Positions 57,210 through 64,000 of a DNA stretch of 64,000 nt are shown piece after piece; the first letter of the stretch is position 1; each line of letters begins with the position of its first letter. This stretch comes from Hofstenia miamia. Taxonomy: Eukaryota; Xenacoelomorpha; Acoela; Hofsteniidae. The stretch is taken from positions 402,191 to 466,190 of the forward strand of contig CABFPE010000160.1 of assembly GCA_900660155.1 (NCBI GenBank), read 5' to 3'. The notes beneath the pieces are model-generated. The model worked only from the letters and a program-made list of their open reading frames with translations, ran no database searches and had not been told where the DNA came from. A program made the translations under genes and the position numbers.

Positions 57210-59375
57210 ATGGACTGTGAACCAAGCACCAGTACTATGATACCACTAAGACTCACTCAAGCAGAAGTGCTACATGCCCCCTCAGAAACCACCTCTGAGA
57301 AAACAATAAGATCTAAACAAAGAGAAAAGCAGATGTTGGAAATTGATGGAGAAACATTGCATCCATACTTCATGGGCACAATGAAAATGTGGTATATGTC
57401 TTTCAAGAAATTATCACCAGAAACAAAAATGCACATCAGAAAATCATGAAACCAAAGGTTGCAAACCTACTGATGGTACTAGACAAAGACAATAGACACA
57501 TGGTAAATGTGACAATAAGCTACCCTTGAAAAATTAATGAAACACTTGATAGACTATACATGAGGAGCAAAGTACACATCACACTTGACAAAGATTTTAC
57601 ATTAGCAATGTCACAAAACATGATGGGATATAAAGAAGAAATAGCCAATGTTCCACAAATAAACATTGATAAAGAAAATCTAATGGTAATCCACATACTC
57701 AAAGAAAAAGAATTCAGCAAACACTTGGAAAACTAAATGGATCAAACATTAAGAATGGTGAAAGTGCAAAAGGTGCAGATGGTGATAATAGCCAAGACAA
57801 CAATGGAAAAACTACTTGATTTCTTGTACAAAACATGCATTCAAGTTCAAAACATTTTGTAGCAAAAAAGAAACTGACAGAAACTATGATATCTAAATTA
57901 ATCAAATTTGATCTGGAATTTGGATTACTGGGCTCAAGTATATCAGATAATGGTTGACCCATGCATAGCAATAAACCTGTACAGCCAAATTAAAACAATC
58001 AAATTAATGATGAACATGGAAGGGGTAGAGAAAGTGAATACATTGTTCATAAAATGCAGTCTAACCCAAAGACAAGAACACTTAAACAGATTGAAAACAT
58101 TTGGAAAACAATGAAACTAGAGAAAAAGACAAGCAAAGAATGGCCAAAAATAGCAATAGAAGCACCATCAAAAAATACCACAAAAGCATAGAGTTAGTGC
58201 TACAAGAAATCAATCGTGCATATTAACTGAATACAAGAAAAGATTTCAAAAGTTTAATATTTAAAGAAATAAACTCACCAGAAATAAGATTTAGAACAAC
58301 AGCATGGCTATTAGCAATCTTTATAATGGAGGACAAAGAAATCCAATTACCAATATCATGAAAGCTAAGAAACAATCTAATAAAGGCAAAGAAATGTGAG
58401 ATTGCTTTCTCACTGAAAAACTGGCTACTAAAAGGACAAGTTGAAAAGATTGAGTAGCCAGATAAAATGAAAAAGCCAATGCAAATAATCAAGAAATTAA
58501 TAAGTAGAATCATTATGAACCAGAGCCCAATGGGAAAATGTCAATTGTTGAGATGGCCAATATAACAGGAATATGCCTGAGTGAAATAACATTATTTGAT
58601 GAAGCCATGAAGAAATATATGTGAGGAGCAACATCTGAAACTAGGTTGCAACAAGTGGAGGAACTACCATGGATCACAACCAAGAAAATCATAAAAAGAA
58701 GAATCACAAACACCACAGAATTTACAAATAAAATCAAAGATAAAAATGTACAACTAATAATAATAGACAAAATGAAAAGATTTGAAGAAAGCCTGAGATG
58801 CATATTAACAAAAATAATGAAAAACACCAAGGTAATGAAAAATTGAAGGATAACACAACCTGTTGAAATCTGGGAAATGATAACAAAAACCCATGTGAAA
58901 TTGAATTTGGACACAAACTACTAACATAAACACAATTGATTTTATCCCCAAAAGTGCAAGAATGGATTTACAAAATCAACATTGAAAAATGGGGAAATGT
59001 GAGCCCAACAAGCATGATAGAATGGGTTGACACAGATGATGATAGATTTTGCAGTTGGTATAAAAATAACAAAAGAAATACAGGATGAAATAAAAGATAG
59101 AAATTATCATCAATTAAGAGAAAACCAAACTGTAGTAACAATGAAATTGATGTTCACCAAAGCATTCACATGGATGGATTCACATATAGTCAATTGGCAG
59201 TAGATGCTGAGTGCATCATATCAAGGATTGAACTGTCAAATATTTTAACAATGAAGCAAAAGAAAAAACAATTAACTGAAAGATGCTGGGAAGAAATACC
59301 AGAAAGCAAAATGAACTACCCAGCTACAATAGGCATGGCAACAGTGCCCACAACAAATGTGGAACAATTGAATTA
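57210..59375 (+). pseudogene. unidentified protein family U1, copy 2, 5' and middle part
   Basis: A-rich forward coding relic. MLEIDGETLHPYFMGTMKMW aligns with copy 1; after a frameshift RLYMRSKVHITLDKDF aligns with its SYLRATTHISFDENF; then INIDKENLMVIHILKEK with INLDYNSLQIVYFIRHN; AINLYSQIKTIKL with IDLCLYAQTAEIL; and CEIAFSLKNWLL with FSAFFSLKSKIF. Beyond copy 1's end it continues with EEHLKL- and KKIIKRRITN-type segments and the block YSQLAVDAECIISRIEL ... MNYPATIGMATVPT (59170-59375). Many stops, several of them TGA. It lies directly behind a gypsy pol on the same strand and shares its CpG loss, so it may be part of the same element. Function unknown. Confidence 0.5.
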
Positions 59376-60470
59376 GCATTTATTGTGATTGATTAGCTAA
59401 CCAAGATTTAATATACAAATGTATGAGTCTGTCTAAACATCATTTGAAAAAAATCTGAGCATGAATCACTCCTTGTTAATTTTAGCAAAAACATGCTGAC
59501 AAGTCTATGTGATTTTAAATTTTAAAAACAACAGGTTCTGGTTTTGATTGATAGTATAAATAGCAGTAACTCAGTGTTATTTTGATGAAGTATATTCTTT
59601 GGAAACCACTTATTTTACAATTTGTTTACAGTGTGATTATTTAATTGTAATCCATAGCTAAGTGGTTCATGTAAAGTAGTGATCAGGATTCCACAATGAG
59701 AATGATTCAAGTTTCTATGCCCCTGACCATGAAATACATCTAAGTTAGGTGTACAATTAAGGTATTTCCCTGTTTTTCCTACCTAGCTATCTTTTATTTT
59801 CAGTTATACATGTAGTAACAAATTTGGAAATGGCTAGTTAGCCAAACATAATGGATATCTTAACTTTTTAGATCCAAATTGTTGACAATAAATTGACTGA
59901 TAATGTGACCTTAGATATTACTAATTGTTTATTTGTCATTACTAAATGTAGGTTAGGAAGCTGCTCCTTATCCATGATGTATACAATCATTCACCAACAG
60001 TTTTTGGTAATGGCAACTAGTAGATATCTTGATTTATAGTATCTAACTATTTGTTATGTATTGAGCAGCTAGTATCATTCCCAGTTGCATAACACAATGA
60101 AGGCTTCATCTAATCACTGACTTTGTACAATAATAAAAAATCACTAGAGAGATAAGTTGAGTTGTGCCATGCATATTAGTAGTACTGCTGTAGGTTACAC
60201 ATAATCAACATTCATTGAGCTGAATGTTGGTAAATCATCAAAGTAGATGTCAAAGTGGATTAATTAATGACATGGAGGAACCTGTTGGGCAGATGCCCAT
60301 TGGAGAGGAACACTGTGTTGAGACTTCACCTAAATAGTGAATGGTGATTAAATCATAAATTACAGTTAAGGAGATACAACCATTTATTGTCATGAGATTT
60401 CATTCAATAGGTCCCTTCCAACTGAACACATTAGAAATTAAATTAAAAATTTAATTAATTTGTAATTGGG
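59376..60470. other. non-coding 1.1-kb stretch between the U1 segments
   Basis: No open frame or motif; CpG-poor. It separates two related U1 blocks and may be a later insertion or the junction of two copies. Confidence 0.45.
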
Positions 60471-60474
60471 CCTG

Positions 60475-61806
60475 GATGGAGATTCTACAATATGCCCAAA
60501 TGAATTAATACTGTTTGAAGAACCAACAAGAAACAACACAGAAGAAAATCAACAAAATAAACATGAAAAAAGGGGGGAAATTTGAGCTCAGCAAGTATGA
60601 TCAAATGGATAGACACAGAAGATGAACAGTATCCAGTTGAAATAAAGATAATGATGGAAAAAGAAAAAGAAATTGTTGGGTGAAACTATCAAAAGATAAA
60701 AGAGAATCATACAGAAGCAACAATTAAAATAATGTTTACAGAAGCCTTTACAAGAACCCAACTAGAAGAGATACTGAAACCATGCAACCAACTCACAGTA
60801 GATGTTGAGTGCATCACGTCAAAAATAGACATGAAACCACAATACACATCAAGATATAATAAAAAGGGACTAACACCAAGATTCTGGGATAAAATACAAG
60901 AAGTGAGAATGAGTTACCCAGCAACAATTGGAATGGTGACAATACCAACAGTGGAAAATTTCACAACAATAGAATCCAAAGTAGAGACAAGAATACTGAA
61001 ATGCACACCATCAAAAACAATATCAATACCAATGATAATGCCATGATGGAGACTGCCAAAAGTAAAAACAGTAGCAAAGGCATTCCTGCACGAGTATAAT
61101 TCATACACAAACACCAAAGAAAAAGCAAAGAGAGTGATAGACAAAAATGAATACAGGAAGATGAAAGCACTAATGCTAAGAACCAACAATCAAAAAAGAA
61201 TATTCATTGAACTACAAATAATGCCATATGATCTGTATAGGGAGGGAGAGCAAATAAGTAAACAAGTTGAAATACTAAGAGAAGAGTTAGAAAAGAGAAC
61301 ACTGACAACAATTATACTATTCTCAAAAGTCAACAACATCATGTGGTTAGACATATGGAACAAACAATACAGATATTATGATGTATCCAAAAGAATTGAA
61401 ATAATTAAAATTATAAGAATGAATAAGAATAGTCCTGAAGAAGTAACAGAAGCAGATGTGCGGAAAAATCTAAGTTTTTTCTACAAAGACTTAGCTAACA
61501 CTAAAAGTCTACTCAAAGTATTCAAATTTTTCTATCTTGAAAGTACAATGCACAAAGAACTCGCCCATACAAGTAGAACAGATGCCCCAATGGCATTAAT
61601 GATAGGCATAAAAGGCTTACAACTATACAAGAAATTCTTACCAATATTTAACATAAAATTAAACAAACTGACAAATGTTGATTATAACAGAGACAATAAA
61701 AAACACAAAAATCACAAGATACACAGACACAGTAACAACAGAGAAAGAATCAGTTCTCAAAATAACAAACCAATCAGAATTAGAAAACGTAGAATGGGAA
61801 AAAGCT
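60475..61806 (+). pseudogene. unidentified protein family U1, second block and C-terminal part
   Basis: 60570-61046 is a diverged duplicate of 58985-59375: NLSSASMIKWIDTEDE against NVSPTSMIEWVDTDDD, CNQLTVDVECITSKIDM against YSQLAVDAECIISRIEL, and SYPATIGMVTIPT against NYPATIGMATVPT. Then an open stretch 61134-61806 (224 residues) with MWLDIWNKQYRYYD, NLSFFYKDLANTKSLLKVFK and a strongly basic end (NKPIRIRKRRMGKS). Highly helical, Lys-rich; no enzyme motif recognised. Confidence 0.5.
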
Positions 61807-62176
61807 GAAGCTGAGACATTAACAATAAGTGCAGACGCATTGGTACAGTCTCATACAAAAGTTTTAGTCACTTTTACTTCAATCATTTTATAACAACATT
61901 ATTAATCCTCCACGTCATCAATTTCAATTATTCGACCAAATTCAAATTAAATAATAATTACAATGCAAAATGATGTCTACTGAGAAAATTTAGAATGTTA
62001 CTGTATATGCTGATAGTAAACTTTTGTGTTAACAACCAGTAAACAGCCGTGCATAAGTTTTAGTCACTTTTCTAATGTGGATGTGTTTGAATATGTTTGT
62101 CAAAATTTGGCAGGTTTTTGCCCTTTCTATAACAAATTAAACATAGCTACCAGTTTATGAAACGATGGGTCATACT

Positions 62177-63134
62177 ATGGCTGAGAAATGTCACGAAGTT
62201 CTTGATGTATTTCGTTCTGGTCAGAATAGGTTTAAAATTGCCAAGCAACAGTCTGTTTCTCCAACAGAAGTTCGCCATATCGGTAACAATGCACCTAAGT
62301 GAATTGCCAGTTGAGGACTTGTCACGAACGGGTCGTCCTCCTATTCTGAAGCAAAAAAAAACAAATAATTGTTTGAGAATCAAGGAAAACGCCCACTTTA
62401 ACTGCAGCACAAGTCCACTCAGTGACTGATTAGTCACTGTTATATCAGTAGACACTACAAAAAGAGTTTTACGAGGTGCCGGGCTCTTTGGATGAATAGC
62501 AGCCAAAAAACCACTTCTCACTTTGGCATATGAAAGAAAAAGATTAACATGTGGCGTTTTTCGAATTAGAGTAAGCACATCTTCACAGATGAGTGCTTGT
62601 TGTCTGTAGGCGAGCGATTTAGGAAATACGTCCCGTAGACCTCCAGGAACACGATTCCATGAAAAATATATATGAGCAAAACTACGAAATTTACTACTTC
62701 TCAGATGGTTTGTGAGCTATATGAGCAGATGGGTATGTGTCCTAGAGAGATGCCATGTAAACGTAAATTCGACCGAATATTGTCGTATTTTGGATAATTC
62801 ATTGCGAAATATCCTTCAACCTGGGCTTGTGTTATAGCAGGATGGTGCACGGGGACATACTTCACATTTCACACTGTTACTTGGAGGACCACAACATTTC
62901 GTACATAAGAACTGCCCCCCCCAAAGTCCCGATCTCAACATTATTGAGAATTTATGGGATGTTCTCAAACAAAAAGTTCAGGAAAGGCACCCGAGAAACA
63001 GTGACGAACTTTGGGCAGTCGCGCAAGAAGAATGGGCACTTATTCCGGATGCTACAATAGTGAAACTTTTCAAATCATTGCCGAAAAGAATGGCTGAAGT
63101 TTTGCGGGACAAAAGAAGTCATTCCAAGTACTAA
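62177..63134 (+). pseudogene. Tc1-type DDE transposase, frameshifted
   Basis: Starts MAEKCHEVLDVFRSGQNRF (first helix-turn-helix), then SRTGRPPILKQK (GRPR-type linker), the second HTH, AAKKPLLTLAYERKR, IFTDECLLSVGERF with the first catalytic Asp, a stop then QDGARGHTSHF with the second Asp, and PPQSPDLNIIENLWDVLKQK with Asp and Glu of the D34E signature. The tail ends LPKRMAEVLRDKRSHSKY. About 319 codons, slightly short for the family, with several frameshifts and at least two stops. Confidence 0.82.
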
Positions 63135-63145
63135 ATCAATCTTTT

Positions 63146-63341
63146 AGTTACATGTGTATGTTTTGTTGCTATTTTGTTATTATATAAAACTATTTTTATT
63201 TTGAAACAGTTACATATGTGTATGTTTTGTTGCTATTTTGTTGTTATAACAAACTATTGTTATTTTGAAACAGTTACATATGTGTATGTTTTGTTGCTAT
63301 TTTGTTATTATAACTAACTATTCTTATTTTGAAACAGTTTT
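63146..63341. repeat. minisatellite, three units of about 62-77 bp
   Basis: GTTACATATGTGTATGTTTT, GTTGCTATTTTGTT and TTATTTTGAAACA recur three times between the transposase stop and the right inverted repeat. Confidence 0.9.
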
Positions 63342-63588
63342 TAATAACGTGTATATTGGGGTGTGAAAGTGACTAAAACTTCTGCGCGGCTGTAAGCAAA
63401 TTGTTACTTAAAAACGTCACTAGCAGTATGCATTTGCTTTGTTCAAAAACATACAATAACCTATGCAAGGAAGCACATGACCTGGGATTTACGTAAAATG
63501 TTTCAAGTTTTGATTATGTTCATTAGAAATGAAATAAACTACTATTGAACTATTGTTTCTGCGAATGGCTAAAACTTTTGCACGAGCT

Positions 63589-63925
63589 TTGTTTCAACCA
63601 TATTCATTGCAAAAGATGCCATTGTTGGGCTTAATGGAGAGCCCATTGCCATTCCATCAGTTTGACAATATGTTTTTTCATTGAACATAAACAGAACATT
63701 TGTGCAAGATAATCTCAATAATGTGCACAAAGTTTTGATTGACATAGGCAATTTAGTAGGATCTATCAGTTTTGCAATGTGATGAATCGTTTCTTCTACC
63801 GGTATATTCGTAAATAATGACTTTACATCAAAACTAACAATGTAATTTTTTGATATTGGTTGTGACTTATTTATTTTCTTAATTTTTTCTAAAAATTCGT
63901 CTGTGTTTGAAATGTTAAAGATTAT
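63589..63925 (-). pseudogene. Penelope-like RT, motif A to B part (inverted relative to the rest)
   Basis: Reverse strand: SFDVKSLFTNIPVEETI (motif A, typical Penelope wording), IKTLCTLLRLSC, then FNEKTYCQTDGMAMGSPLSP (motif B). It breaks at the outer Tc1 end at about 63589. Confidence 0.8.
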
Positions 63926-64000
63926 AATAACAAAGATAAATTATTTATGTATACTCGCTACGTTGACGATATATTTTGTGTGGTGAAAAATGAGAAGATT
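63926..64000 (+). pseudogene. Penelope-like RT, motif C part, runs off the window
   Basis: Forward strand: KLFMYTRYVDDIFCVVKNEK, the R-Y-V-D-D-x-F box that follows motif B in Penelope RTs. It continues beyond 64000, where thumb and GIY-YIG domains might be found. Confidence 0.75.

Larger units (their letters stand above)
62044..63392 (+). mobile_element. Tc1/mariner element, 1.35 kb, inner
   Basis: Inverted ends CAGCCGTGCATAAGTTTTAG (62044) and CAGCCGCGCAGAAGTTTTAG (complement, ending 63392) match at about 25 of 28 positions. TA follows the right end; the left flank has AA beside a TA two bases away. It encodes a broken Tc1 transposase. Its ends are related to those of the outer element. Confidence 0.8.
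61844..63590. mobile_element. outer Tc1-type element hosting a second Tc1
   Basis: The left end at 61844 (CTCATACAAAAGTTTTAGTC) and the right end at 63566-63588 (inverted CTCGTGCAAAAGTTTTAGCC) are inverted copies that differ by C/T changes. What lies between them, apart from the inner element, is only about 400 bases without coding sequence, so this was a short non-autonomous element before the inner one inserted. Confidence 0.6.

Noticed and set aside
56829-58916. Reverse-strand hydrophobic frames across 56.8-58.9 kb
   Set aside because: Complement of A-rich, Lys-rich forward coding relics gives Phe/Leu-rich shadows.
62147-62578. 143-residue reverse frame opposite the Tc1 transposase
   Set aside because: Antisense shadow of the transposase relic, whose motifs read on the forward strand.
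1-64000. CRISPR arrays, operons, ribosome binding sites
   Set aside because: Spliced genes, LINEs, Polinton and polyA signals show a eukaryotic nuclear sequence; no regular spacer-repeat array is present.

Overview
This window reads as nuclear DNA of an AT-rich, repeat-rich animal. Two ordinary spliced host genes support that: a USP14-type proteasome deubiquitinase (six GT-AG exons, about 498 residues, close to the usual USP14 length) and, about 1 kb downstream on the same strand, a Max-like protein X (Mlx) bHLH gene. A single-exon, seven-membrane-segment Frizzled/Smoothened-like receptor without a cysteine-rich domain lies at the left end. Mlx points to the animal lineage. The phylum cannot be fixed from the sequence. 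Short CCCTAA/TTAGGG arrays are present, but they sit inside a small transposon-like insert, so they do not mark a chromosome end.

Layout. 0-6.5 kb: Frizzled-like gene, a decayed hAT element, and a reverse-strand relic of an unrecognised large protein family (called U1 here), split by a 329-bp insert that carries telomere-like repeats. 7.1-12.8 kb: a geneless block with almost no CpG, containing a Tc1 fossil. 14.7-20.0 kb: an LTR-type retroelement with gag, reverse transcriptase and RNase H but no visible protease, integrase or tyrosine recombinase. It is arranged in tandem, and the second copy is probably a scaffolding duplicate. 20.0-24.4 kb: non-LTR retrotransposon fragments in both orientations. 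26.5-33.0 kb: USP14 and Mlx. 33-42.5 kb: mostly geneless, with a TTAA-flanked MITE, a mariner fossil, a LINE fossil, a 1.3-kb foldback element and a tandem array. 42.5-53.2 kb: a decayed Polinton/Maverick on the reverse strand (integrase, minor capsid, major capsid and a probable penton-like gene) interrupted or bordered by two LINEs. 53.3-61.9 kb: a second CpG-starved block with a dead Ty3/gypsy pol followed by the second copy of family U1. 61.8-64 kb: nested Tc1 elements beside a Penelope-like reverse transcriptase with an inverted 5' part.

Most of the window is therefore layers of transposons around two host genes. Protein relics in the CpG-poor blocks carry stop codons where related proteins have arginine or glutamine, which fits long-term deamination of methylated cytosines. 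The parts most worth a second look are the integrase-less LTR element with a His-Ile-Asp-Asn active-site motif, the unidentified U1 family present at two loci, and the insert carrying inverted telomere-like repeats. Several single-n positions and the one n-run are scaffold joins with duplicated flanks, so copy number near 17.8, 32.4 and 43.7 kb should not be taken at face value. Domain calls come from reading translated motifs by eye, without database searches.
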